This document shows, piece by piece, positions 54,326-62,304 of a stretch of 64,000 nucleotides of DNA. The notes beneath the pieces are model-generated. The model saw only the letters and a program-made list of their open reading frames with translations. It had not been told where the DNA came from and made no database searches. Every line of letters begins with the position of its first letter. The stretch's first letter is position 1. The DNA comes from Rhizobiales bacterium 62-17. Lineage in GTDB: Bacteria; Pseudomonadota; Alphaproteobacteria; Rhizobiales; Beijerinckiaceae. The position numbers and the translations under genes are program-made. The stretch is taken from positions 485,705 to 549,704 of the forward strand of contig MKVW01000003.1 in assembly GCA_001898965.1 (NCBI GenBank), written 5' to 3'.

Positions 54326-55506
54326 GCGGGTCGTCTCGACCGGCATAAGATAAGCAGGAGAACACCTGCCAGCAAGGCGATGGCGGCCGCGGCTTGCGAC
54401 AGATAGAGCGCGCCGCTGTTGCCGAAGCGTTCGATGACGAAGGCATAGGCGACAGGCGCGACAGCCGAAAGAATGAAGCTTGGCGCGATCAGCCGGCCAA
54501 CCAGCGTGCCATAGCTGCGCGGATCGAACAGGACGAGGGGCATGGTGCCGCGTGTGATGGTGAGGAGGCCGTTGCCGGCGCCATAGAGAGAGGCGAAGAC
54601 GATGGCCGCGATGAGAGACGTGCCGGAGAACAAGCCGGCGGCGAACGCGATCGGCAGCGCCAGCGTTGCCAGCACATTGAGTTTAAGAGGATCGATCCGA
54701 TCGCCGAACAGGACTTCGCAGAAGCGCGAAAGAGATTGCCCGACGCCGCGCAATGTGGCGACCCAGACGGCGGTGGCCGCGGTCAGTCCGACGCCGGTGA
54801 GGACGCCGACCATATGCGCCGACATGCCGGCGTTCAGAAAATTGGCCATGCTGGCGATCACCGCATAGAGCCCGCCCAAAATCATGACGTCGCGCGAACC
54901 CTTCGCCAGCGGCGGCGAAGAGGTAACGGTTTGGGGCGTATCGACAGGCTTGGCGCGGCCGGCGGGGATCGTCAGATAAAGCGGAATGGTCAGCAAAGCG
55001 AAGCCAGCGTAGGCGATGACCGCGCCGCGCCAGCCGAATTGTTCGGCCAGCGTATGGCCTATGGGCCAAAGCACGGTCGAGGCGAGACCGCCGAGAAGCG
55101 TAATTTGCGAGATCGGCCGGCGCGCCTGTTGGCCACCGATCCGCGCCAGAGCCGCGAAAGCTGCGTCATAGAGTGTCAGCCGCATGGCGAGGCCGAGGCA
55201 GATCCAGGCGGCGTAATAGCTGATGAGCCCGCTGCTCAGCGCCAGTCCCAGGCAACCGAGGGCATTGAGGAGAGCGCCGACGATCATCACCGGCCGGCCG
55301 CCGTGCCGGTCAATGAGCCGGCCGATGACGGAAGAGGTGAGGCCCATCACCAATAGCGCGGCGGCGAAGCCGCCATAGACGATCTCGCTGCTCCAGCCGA
55401 AGTCGGCGGCGATGAGGCCACCGAAGACGCCGATGAGATAATAGGAGATGCCCCAGGCGACGAGCTGGGAGATCGCCAGGCAGAGGACGGTCTTGCGCGC
55501 GATCAT
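54322..55506 (-). CDS. MFS transporter paired with a GNAT acetyltransferase
   Basis: A 394-residue carrier with about 12 helices, MFS motif SSVIGRLIDRHGGRPVMI after helix 2, and a central loop near residue 190. It lies six bases after the GNAT gene and is co-transcribed with it, and a LysR gene diverges from the pair. This layout suggests a small detoxification or export unit. The substrate is unknown. Confidence 0.82.
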   Translation of the reverse strand: MIARKTVLCLAISQLVAWGISYYLIGVFGGLIAADFGWSSEIVYGGFAAALLVMGLTSSVIGRLIDRHGGRPVMIVGALLNALGCLGLALSSGLISYYAAWICLGLAMRLTLYDAAFAALARIGGQQARRPISQITLLGGLASTVLWPIGHTLAEQFGWRGAVIAYAGFALLTIPLYLTIPAGRAKPVDTPQTVTSSPPLAKGSRDVMILGGLYAVIASMANFLNAGMSAHMVGVLTGVGLTAATAVWVATLRGVGQSLSRFCEVLFGDRIDPLKLNVLATLALPIAFAAGLFSGTSLIAAIVFASLYGAGNGLLTITRGTMPLVLFDPRSYGTLVGRLIAPSFILSAVAPVAYAFVIERFGNSGALYLSQAAAAIALLAGVLLLILCRSRRPA

Positions 55507-55512
55507 CGCGGC

Positions 55513-56073
55513 TTATTCCGGCTTGGTGCGGTCGCCTTCACCGAGCGCGCGCTGCATCAGCACTGTGTCGACCCATTGGCCGAGCTTGAAGCCGACCGAC
55601 ACGGACGTGCCCGTGTGCTCGAAACCGAACCGGCGATGCAAAGCGATGGAGCCGGCATTGCCGCTGTTGCCGATGACCGCCAGCATCTGCCGCCAGGGGC
55701 CGCGCTCGCAGCGGGCGATGAGTTCACCCAGCAGGGCCGAACCGATGCCGCGTCCGTCGAGACCATGGGCGATGTAGATCGAGTCCTCGACCGTATAGCG
55801 GTAGGCGGGGCGAGGACGGTAGGTGGCGCCATAACAATAGCCGGCCACTTGGCCGTCGCGTTCGGCGACAAGATAGGGAAGCCCGGAGTCCAGGACGGCG
55901 GCACGGCGGCGCAACATCTCGTCGACAGTCGGCGGCACTTCCTCGAACGTGGCGAGCCCATGCAGGACGTGATGGGCGTAGATCCTTTGGACCGCGCTCA
56001 TGTCCGCTTTCTGGGCATCGCGGACGAGCGGGCGAGTTTTCGCGGCATTTTCCGTCAAGTCGTCGTTTTCCAT
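55513..56073 (-). CDS. GNAT family N-acetyltransferase, phosphinothricin-acetyltransferase-like
   Basis: A 186-residue acetyl-CoA-dependent acetyltransferase. The Pat/Bar-type opening is VRDAQKADMSAVQRIYAHHVLHGLATFEE, acetyl-CoA contacts are at GLDGRGIGSALLGEL, and LHRRFGFEHTGT follows. Related enzymes acetylate phosphinothricin, methionine sulfoximine or similar amino compounds. Its pairing with an exporter and a divergent LysR gene suggests response to an amino-group toxin. The exact substrate is not determined by the sequence. Confidence 0.85.
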   Translation of the reverse strand: MENDDLTENAAKTRPLVRDAQKADMSAVQRIYAHHVLHGLATFEEVPPTVDEMLRRRAAVLDSGLPYLVAERDGQVAGYCYGATYRPRPAYRYTVEDSIYIAHGLDGRGIGSALLGELIARCERGPWRQMLAVIGNSGNAGSIALHRRFGFEHTGTSVSVGFKLGQWVDTVLMQRALGEGDRTKPE

Positions 56074-56126
56074 CTTGTATCGATCTCAAATCCAAGAATC
56101 CACCAGCCGGCGGAGCAAGTTAGCGC

Positions 56127-56184
56127 CGGATCATGACCCAGGTTGAAGCATAAAAGAAGCTTTGGCTGATTATACGGATCATGA
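56127..56184. promoter_or_regulatory. Direct repeats in the GNAT/LysR divergent promoter
   Basis: CGGATCATGA occurs at 56127-56136 and again at 56175-56184, 48 bases apart. Between them lies ATAA...TTAT, a loose T-N11-A-like LysR pattern. The region separates the divergent GNAT and LysR genes. Confidence 0.3.
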
Positions 56185-56196
56185 GAAAATCTTTGA

Positions 56197-57111
56197 ATGC
56201 AAAGTCTCAATCTCACCACGCTCGCAACCTTCGTCACCGTAATCGAACACGGCAGTTTTTCGGCCGCCGCCGAGCGGCTCGGTCTCAGCCAACCGGCGGT
56301 GAGCCTGCAAATCCGGCAATTGGAACAAAGATTGGGAACGGCGCTGGTCGAGCGCGTCGGGCGCAAGGCGCGGCCGACGGCGGCCGGGGCCGAACTGTTG
56401 GCCCATGCCGGCCAGATTGAGGCCGCTGTGTCCTCCGCTGTCGAGGCGGTGGGACGCCATGCCAGCGGCAGCTTGGGACGGGTGCGCCTCGGCACCGGGG
56501 CCACGGCCTGCATCTTCTTGCTGCCGCCACTGCTCGGGGCGCTGCGGCAGAAACATCCGGGCCTCGAAATCACTGTCGCCACGGGCAATACGGCGGAGAT
56601 CGTCAAAGCGGTCGAGGACAATCTGCTCGACATTGCTTTGGTGACCCTGCCGGCGTCCGGCCGCATGCTGGAGATCACGCCGGTGATGGACGATGCGTTT
56701 GTCGCCATCGCGCCGCGCAGCACGGCTTTGCCGGAGAAAGTGACGGCGGCGGCGATGGCGACCTTGCCACTGCTGTTGTTCGAGCCTGGCGGCAATACGC
56801 GGCTGATTGTCGATCGCTGGTTCGCCAAAAGCGGCGTGACATTAAATCCGGTGATGTCGCTTGGCAGTGTCGAAGCCATCAAGGCGATGGTGGGAGCTGG
56901 CCTTGGCTGCGCCATCCTGCCTGAGATGGCGGTGCCCAAGGAAAAGCGATCGGACCTGGATATCCGACCGCTTTCGCCGCGTCTTCATCGGCAATTGGCC
57001 GTGGTGGTTCGTCGCGACAAGCGCCTCAACCGGGGCCTGAAGGCCGCGCTTGAGGCGCTGCTGGCGATCACCTCTCACTCGCCGGGGCAAACAACGGCGG
57101 GTGCGCGGTAG
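56197..57111 (+). CDS. LysR family regulator divergent from the GNAT/MFS unit
   Basis: A 304-residue LysR protein: MQSLNLTTLATFVTVIEHGSF opens the winged helix and GLSQPAVSLQIRQLEQRLG is the recognition region. The effector domain is of the CysB/GltC-like type with MVGAGLGCAILPEMAVP near the end. It is divergent from the GNAT gene and overlaps the convergent MFS gene by 37 bases at its 3' end. It likely controls the GNAT/MFS pair. Confidence 0.9.
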   Translation: MQSLNLTTLATFVTVIEHGSFSAAAERLGLSQPAVSLQIRQLEQRLGTALVERVGRKARPTAAGAELLAHAGQIEAAVSSAVEAVGRHASGSLGRVRLGTGATACIFLLPPLLGALRQKHPGLEITVATGNTAEIVKAVEDNLLDIALVTLPASGRMLEITPVMDDAFVAIAPRSTALPEKVTAAAMATLPLLLFEPGGNTRLIVDRWFAKSGVTLNPVMSLGSVEAIKAMVGAGLGCAILPEMAVPKEKRSDLDIRPLSPRLHRQLAVVVRRDKRLNRGLKAALEALLAITSHSPGQTTAGAR

Positions 57112-58268
57112 CTCTTGCGGCGTTCCAGCCGCAGGGCCAGCAGGGCGACGGCGAGCGCCAGCAGCGGCACGAAGCCCGCGACCAAAGTCACCGAGCCCAG
57201 GCCCGGACCGCGATCGATGACGAAGCCGCCGAGCCAGGCCCCGATGGCATTGCCGAGATTGAAGGCGGCGATGTTGAAGCCCGAGGCCAGGCTCTGGCCG
57301 GCACCTTCGGCCTTTTCCAGCACCCAGGTTTGCAGCGGCGGCACTGTGGCGAAACCGGCGGCGCCGAGCAGGCCGATGGCGATCACCGTCAGCACCTGAT
57401 TGTGCAGGGTGAAGCTCATGGCGATCAGTACGACCGACAAGGCGAGCAGGCTGCCGAGCAGCGCCGGCACCAGACGCTTGTCAGCCAAGCGACCGCCCAG
57501 CAGATTGCCGACGATCAGGCCGCCGCCGAAGACCAAAAGGATCGGCGACACCGCCGCATCGGAAAAGCCGGTGATGCGGGTGAGGATCGGTGCGATATAG
57601 GTGAATGCCGCGAATACGCCGATCCACGACAGCACGGTGGTCAACAGGCCGAGCAGAACCGGCACGCGACCGAGCACGGCGAGGAGATTTTCCGAACCTG
57701 CCTCTTCGCTGGCCGGCTTCTTCTCATCCTGCGGCACGAACAGCGCGATTACCGCCCAGGCGATGACGCCGACGAGGGAGACGGCCCAGAAGGTCGAGCG
57801 CCAGCCGAAATGCTGGCCGAGCCAGGTGCCGAAGGGCACGCCCAGAATATTGGCGACAGTCAGGCCGGTGAACATGATGGCGATGGCCGAGGCCTTGCGG
57901 TCCTGTGGGACGAGGCCGGTGGCGACGACCGAACCGATACCGAAGAACGAGGCGTGGGCGAAGGCTGTGAGAACGCGCGCCGCCATCAGGCTCCAGTAGC
58001 CGGGCGCCAGCGCACAGGCGATGTTGCCGATGGTGAAGACCACCATCAAAGCCATGAGCAGGGACTTGTGGGTCATCCGGCCGGTGATGGCGCCGAGGAT
58101 CGGCGCGCCGACCACGACACCCAGCGCATAGCCGGAGATCAGCAGGCCGGCGGCGGAAATCGAGACATGGAGGTCGGCGCTCACGTCGAGCAGCAGGCCC
58201 ATGATGACGAATTCGGTGACGCCGATGCCAAAGGCACCGGCGGTGAGGGCATAGAGAGCGATAGGCAT
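57075..58268 (-). CDS. MFS drug/sugar efflux transporter, DHA1 type
   Basis: A 397-residue carrier of the AraJ/PbuE/YdhP-type group with 12 helices: MPIALYALTAGAFGIGVTEFVIMGLL is the classical first helix, GAPILGAITGRMTHKSLLM the loop motif, and GFATVPPLQTWVLEKA marks helix 10. I start at the MPIALYALTAG ATG, which follows GGGAAAA; the longer frame adds 26 residues. It is divergent from a LysR gene that overlaps an operator-like palindrome, so it is probably induced by a LysR ligand. Confidence 0.9.
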   Translation of the reverse strand: MPIALYALTAGAFGIGVTEFVIMGLLLDVSADLHVSISAAGLLISGYALGVVVGAPILGAITGRMTHKSLLMALMVVFTIGNIACALAPGYWSLMAARVLTAFAHASFFGIGSVVATGLVPQDRKASAIAIMFTGLTVANILGVPFGTWLGQHFGWRSTFWAVSLVGVIAWAVIALFVPQDEKKPASEEAGSENLLAVLGRVPVLLGLLTTVLSWIGVFAAFTYIAPILTRITGFSDAAVSPILLVFGGGLIVGNLLGGRLADKRLVPALLGSLLALSVVLIAMSFTLHNQVLTVIAIGLLGAAGFATVPPLQTWVLEKAEGAGQSLASGFNIAAFNLGNAIGAWLGGFVIDRGPGLGSVTLVAGFVPLLALAVALLALRLERRKSYRAPAVVCPGE

Positions 58269-58351
58269 GGCTTTTCCCGAATCTGAGGCGGGTTGAGCTT
58301 CACAAATAGGGGCGGGGTGCCTGTGAACCAGTCTTGATTTCGGCACAGTTT

Positions 58352-58370
58352 TTGTGAATTGAATTCACAA
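58352..58370. promoter_or_regulatory. Palindrome overlapping the LysR start codon (divergent MFS promoter)
   Basis: TTGTGAATT-G-AATTCACAA is a perfect 19-base palindrome that ends on the first base of the LysR ATG. A looser pair, TTCACA (58299-58304) and TGTGAA (58322-58327), lies on the MFS side. The repeated TGTGAA/TTCACA arms fit LysR dimers binding at two spots between the divergent genes. Confidence 0.55.
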
Positions 58371-59287
58371 TGGCTCGACCCGATATCAATCGCTCCGGCG
58401 AGATCGAAGTTTTTGTCCGCGTCGTCGAGGCGGAAAGCTTTTCGGCGGCGGCGCGCAGCCTGCGCATGACGCCCTCGGCGGTGAGCAAGCTGATCGCCCG
58501 GCTGGAAGACCGGCTCGGCGCCCGCCTGATCCGCCGCTCGACCCGTAAATTGCAGGTGACGCCTGAGGGATCGGCTTTCTACGAAAGCGGCCTGCGCATC
58601 CTCGCCGACATTTCAGCGGCCGAGCGTGAGGCCTCGCTCGGTGCCACGCCGCGCGGCCGCCTGCGCATCAATTGCCTGGTGCCGTTCGGCCAGCACTATC
58701 TTATTCCCCTGATCCCGCGCTTCCTCGAGCAAAATCCCGAGATCACTGTGGAGCTGACGCTCACCGACAAGGTGGTCGACCTGATGGAGGAGCGCGCCGA
58801 CCTCGCCATCCGCGCCGGCCAGCTCACGTCGCCAGGCCTCATCGCCCGCCGCCTGGGCCAGAGCCGCATGGTGATGGTGGCGTCGCCGGCCTACGTGGAA
58901 GCGCACGGCGTTCCGAAGACGCCGGCTGATCTTAGCGATCATCATCTGCTTGGCTTCTGCTTCCGCCGCACCAGCGAAGGCTGGCCGTTCCGCGACAGCA
59001 AGGGCAAGATCGTCAATGTGGTGCCCGAGGGATCGCTCGTCAGCGATGGCGAGCAGATGCGGCTGATGCTTTTGGCCGGCGCCGGCATCGGCCGCCTGTC
59101 ATGCTGGCACTCCGCGCCCGACATCGCGGCTGGAAGATTGGTGCCGTTGCTGGAAGACTTTAATCCCGGCGACGAGGAGGCGGTGCACGCCGTTTACGTC
59201 GGCCAAGGCAAACACCTGCCGGCGCGCGTGCGGGCGTTTTTGGATTTTCTGGTGGCCAATGTGAAGATGCCCCAGAGGTGGGATTGA
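58370..59287 (+). CDS. LysR family regulator divergent from the DHA1 MFS gene
   Basis: A 305-residue LysR protein with EIEVFVRVVEAESFSAAARSL and SAVSKLIARLEDRLGARLIRRSTRKLQ in the winged helix, and a CrgA/DmlR-like effector domain (RGRLRINCLVPFG). The start codon is inside the last base of a palindrome, and no Shine-Dalgarno sequence is visible, so the mRNA may be leaderless. It probably controls the divergent MFS exporter. Confidence 0.9.
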   Translation: MARPDINRSGEIEVFVRVVEAESFSAAARSLRMTPSAVSKLIARLEDRLGARLIRRSTRKLQVTPEGSAFYESGLRILADISAAEREASLGATPRGRLRINCLVPFGQHYLIPLIPRFLEQNPEITVELTLTDKVVDLMEERADLAIRAGQLTSPGLIARRLGQSRMVMVASPAYVEAHGVPKTPADLSDHHLLGFCFRRTSEGWPFRDSKGKIVNVVPEGSLVSDGEQMRLMLLAGAGIGRLSCWHSAPDIAAGRLVPLLEDFNPGDEEAVHAVYVGQGKHLPARVRAFLDFLVANVKMPQRWD

Positions 59288-59424
59288 GAAACTTTGGCGG
59301 CTGCAATGGCGCGCGATACCTCAGGGCGACCTAATTCGGTGGTGTTGGATCTGCCCCTCTGCATAGGTTGAGATCGATATGGGCGGATGGTAGCTAGCCC
59401 CAGATTTCGGCTCTCATAAAGCGA

Positions 59425-60366
59425 TTAGTCTTTAAGCCTTAAAAGTACACCGCTCATATAGGGTATGGACAGGAGATACCCGTAATTTAGAGACCAGGTA
59501 TTGCCGTCATGGGCTATTCCAGTCGGATAAAGCCCTAGTTGTTCTAGGTCTCTGGTGAATTGGGCTGCGTCAAAACCGGCAGAGCGTATTTGTCCGGGCG
59601 CCCATTCCATAATGATCTGAATTTTCGGATTGGCTTTTAGCGTTTCACCGATCCCGGCGAAGGCAAGGGGTTCTGCTCCTTCGACATCGATTTTCACATG
59701 ATCGATCCGACCCGACATGCGATCGAGCAGACTATCAATCCGGTAAGACGGAACAGAGAATTCGACCGACGGGGCCTCGCCCATGCGTTCGAGCTTCTCA
59801 GTTGGCTCGACGATGATGCTGGTGTTGCCCGGCCGCGTGTCACGCCGGTGGAGCGTAAGCGAGCCATCTTGATTTGAGATCGCCCCGCAAATGGCCTCCG
59901 CTCGACCTTCTAAGAAATTGATATAGATATTGTCCCTCATGAGGGCAAAGGTTTCTGGGTCTGGCTCAATGCCGATCGTGTGTCCCTCTGTTGCCAAGCG
60001 AGCCATTAGCGCGGTGAAAAAGCCGAAATTCGCGCCGATATCGACGCAATGATCAGTCTTTTTGACATGGGTAATGAAATAGTCGGCTATCTCGGGCTCA
60101 TGCTCGCCATGAGTAATGAGATGAGGAGCGATAAGCCGATCACTGCCGGGAACGAGGTAGGAAAGGCTGAAGTCTTGGAACGTCGCTTTGCTGAGTACGC
60201 GACCATTGCCGACGTAAGTTGCCCTGCCGCCATGCTCCATGGCCTCGATACGTGCAAGTTTTTGCTGAAGCGAACTGACCTGCTTAGACAGGGAGTGGAT
60301 TGAGTTCTTGATATCGAGCAAGGCGTCGGCCTGCTCCTGTTCGCCAAATAGCTTCGACAATTTCAT
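59425..60366 (-). CDS. FkbM family methyltransferase
   Basis: A 313-residue protein: an N-terminal coiled-coil-like helix (DALLDIKNSIHSLSKQVSSLQQKLARIEAM) precedes a Rossmann methyltransferase with the SAM motif CVDIGANFGFFTALMA and the FkbM segments IGIEPDPETFALMRDNI and VKIDVEGAEPLAF. FkbM enzymes methylate hydroxyl groups of sugars, lipids or polyketides. Base composition is clearly lower in GC than the surroundings, suggesting transfer from elsewhere. I start at MKLSKLFGEQ; the longer frame adds 32 residues. No glycan cluster is adjacent. Confidence 0.82.
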   Translation of the reverse strand: MKLSKLFGEQEQADALLDIKNSIHSLSKQVSSLQQKLARIEAMEHGGRATYVGNGRVLSKATFQDFSLSYLVPGSDRLIAPHLITHGEHEPEIADYFITHVKKTDHCVDIGANFGFFTALMARLATEGHTIGIEPDPETFALMRDNIYINFLEGRAEAICGAISNQDGSLTLHRRDTRPGNTSIIVEPTEKLERMGEAPSVEFSVPSYRIDSLLDRMSGRIDHVKIDVEGAEPLAFAGIGETLKANPKIQIIMEWAPGQIRSAGFDAAQFTRDLEQLGLYPTGIAHDGNTWSLNYGYLLSIPYMSGVLLRLKD

Positions 60367-60480
60367 TTCGAACTGATCCCCCCCAATTTGGAAGAAATCA
60401 AATCTGCTGCAATGTGGCAAGCGGAAGCGTTTATGAATGCCGCATCGCCGCGGCTCTGACATTTCGACGTTTGATGGCGA

Positions 60481-61449
60481 TCACTGAATCTCAATCTTCC
60501 CAATCCGCACCGCATCCTTCCAGGCACCGAGCGCCCTTTCGAAGCTCGCCTTGTAGTCCGCCGTATTCAGAGGAAGCGGCGTGGCGCCCTGATCGGCGAG
60601 AAATTTCTTGGTGTCGGGCATGTTGGTGATGTCCAAGGTCCAACGCTCGAGCTGGCGCAGGATTTCGGGCGGCGTGCCGGTGGGCGCCCAGACACCCCAA
60701 ACGGCGACGATATCGCCGGTCTTCGCGCCGGTGGTTTCCTTCAACGTCGGCACATCGGGCAGGGTGGGCGACCGCTCGTTCGACGAAATGGCGAGCATTT
60801 TGATGCGGCCCTGTCGCGCCTGGCCGGTGGCGTAGACGACATCGGCGAAGGCGAAGTCGATCTGCCGGCCTGTGACATCCTGCACCGCATTGGCGGTCGC
60901 CTTGTAGCCGACATAGGTGGCTTCCGCGCCGATGGCGTTGAGATAAAGCGCCGATGAGGCCACGCCGCTGCCGGTCGCCGCGCCATAGGTGGCGTGGGCG
61001 CCTTTCTTCTTGATGAAGGCGGTGAGGTCGGCGACCGAATTGATGCCGGCATCGGGCGCCACGACCATGACAAAGGGCGTTTCCGCGAAGCCGACGATGG
61101 GCACGATGTCCTTCTGGACGTCGATTGGCATTTTGCGGAACAAAGCGGCATTGCCGGCCGTGCCGACGGTGGCGGAGAACAGCAGCGTCAGGCCATCGGG
61201 CTTGGCGTGCCCGGCGGCATCGAGCGACAGATTGCCCGCCGCGCCGACCCGGTTCTCGACGAGGAACGTGCCCCCCGAAAGCTGGCCAAGTTTCTCCGCA
61301 TACCAGCGCGCCATGATGTCGGCACCGCCGCCGGCCGCGAAGCCGAGCATAATGCGTACCGGCCGATCCGGATAAGCGGCTGCTGCAGGTGCAGCCTGGG
61401 CGAGGAGGATAGCGGTGGAGAGGCAGGCGGCTGCGATACGCGCGAACAT
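60481..61449 (-). CDS. Tripartite tricarboxylate (Bug/TctC) family periplasmic binding protein
   Basis: A 322-residue binding protein. A signal peptide ends at PAAAAYPDRP, and YPDRPVRIMLGFAAGGGADIMARW is the classical Bug opening; FLVENRVGAAGNL and PAKG-like segments follow. Bug proteins capture carboxylates or aromatic acids in the periplasm. Their TctA and TctB membrane partners are not in the window, so it is an orphan, as most Bug genes are. An AGAGGAAA ribosome site precedes it. Confidence 0.92.
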   Translation of the reverse strand: MFARIAAACLSTAILLAQAAPAAAAYPDRPVRIMLGFAAGGGADIMARWYAEKLGQLSGGTFLVENRVGAAGNLSLDAAGHAKPDGLTLLFSATVGTAGNAALFRKMPIDVQKDIVPIVGFAETPFVMVVAPDAGINSVADLTAFIKKKGAHATYGAATGSGVASSALYLNAIGAEATYVGYKATANAVQDVTGRQIDFAFADVVYATGQARQGRIKMLAISSNERSPTLPDVPTLKETTGAKTGDIVAVWGVWAPTGTPPEILRQLERWTLDITNMPDTKKFLADQGATPLPLNTADYKASFERALGAWKDAVRIGKIEIQ

Positions 61450-61540
61450 GGCGTTTCCTCTGGTGCGTCTGGCCGTCTGGCGCGGCTATGACGGAAGAAT
61501 GACATCCGCACGGTCACGGACGCAAGAGCGCGGCATTCGT

Positions 61541-62227
61541 TTATTGGGCTGACCCAGGCGGCCCACGCAGACAACGCTGGCGATATTTGTCAACGTCGTA
61601 GGAGGAGATCAATCTCCTCGTCGTCTGCCCCGTAACCTTCACTTGGTCAGCGAACTGAAATCCATGCGATCCCGTCAGAATGCGAAACGCCAAGCAGGAG
61701 GCGCCCGGCACAAGACGATCCGCAAAAGAGCTTGGTGCGATCATGACGAGTTGTGTCCCGTCGTTGGTCTGCAACTTTATCTCGGGAACGAGACGTTGGT
61801 TCTTTCCAATCCCCTGTGGGGTCACACCTTCAACGAATGATATCGTTGACCTTTCCATTTTGGATGACAGCAAGTCGCTAAAATATTGATATTCCAGAAC
61901 TAGGAAGACCGTACAGCCAAGTGCGAAAAGAGCGACGGCAAACCGTCCGTATATTGTCTTGGCTTTCACGACATAGGCGGCTACGAGCGCCACGCAAATG
62001 CCGAGTATGAGAGGTGGTCCGGCGTCCCTGGAGGTTGAGAGCAGCAAGGGCGATCCGGATAATGACCATATCAATGGCCGAACGCAGAAGAATAGAAGAC
62101 CAGTGCCAAATAGACTGCCGACAAGTGGAGCGAGCCCTTCCGCTGAAATGTCAGGGGAAGACTTGTCTGGTGCCCGAGAATAATCCCCCGTCCATTGCCG
62201 GCTATCGAAACGGGGAGGATCATGCAT
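61541..62227 (-). CDS. Membrane protein of unknown function
   Basis: An unrecognised 228-residue protein with two or three membrane helices in the first half (GSLFGTGLLFFCVRPLIW; PLILGICVALVAAYVV; GRFAVALFALGCTVFLVL) and a soluble C-terminal half rich in hydrophilic residues (VPEIKLQTNDGTQLVMIAPSS). Base composition is lower in GC than in neighbouring genes, like the FkbM gene. It is a stand-alone gene before an orphan Bug gene, and I cannot assign a function. Confidence 0.6.
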   Translation of the reverse strand: MHDPPRFDSRQWTGDYSRAPDKSSPDISAEGLAPLVGSLFGTGLLFFCVRPLIWSLSGSPLLLSTSRDAGPPLILGICVALVAAYVVKAKTIYGRFAVALFALGCTVFLVLEYQYFSDLLSSKMERSTISFVEGVTPQGIGKNQRLVPEIKLQTNDGTQLVMIAPSSFADRLVPGASCLAFRILTGSHGFQFADQVKVTGQTTRRLISSYDVDKYRQRCLRGPPGSAQ

Positions 62228-62304
62228 TTTATTTGTCAGGTGCTATCGCCGCTTGAATGTAGGCACCATCAGTCTATCGGCCAATCTTTGCCAATCTCTG
62301 AAAT

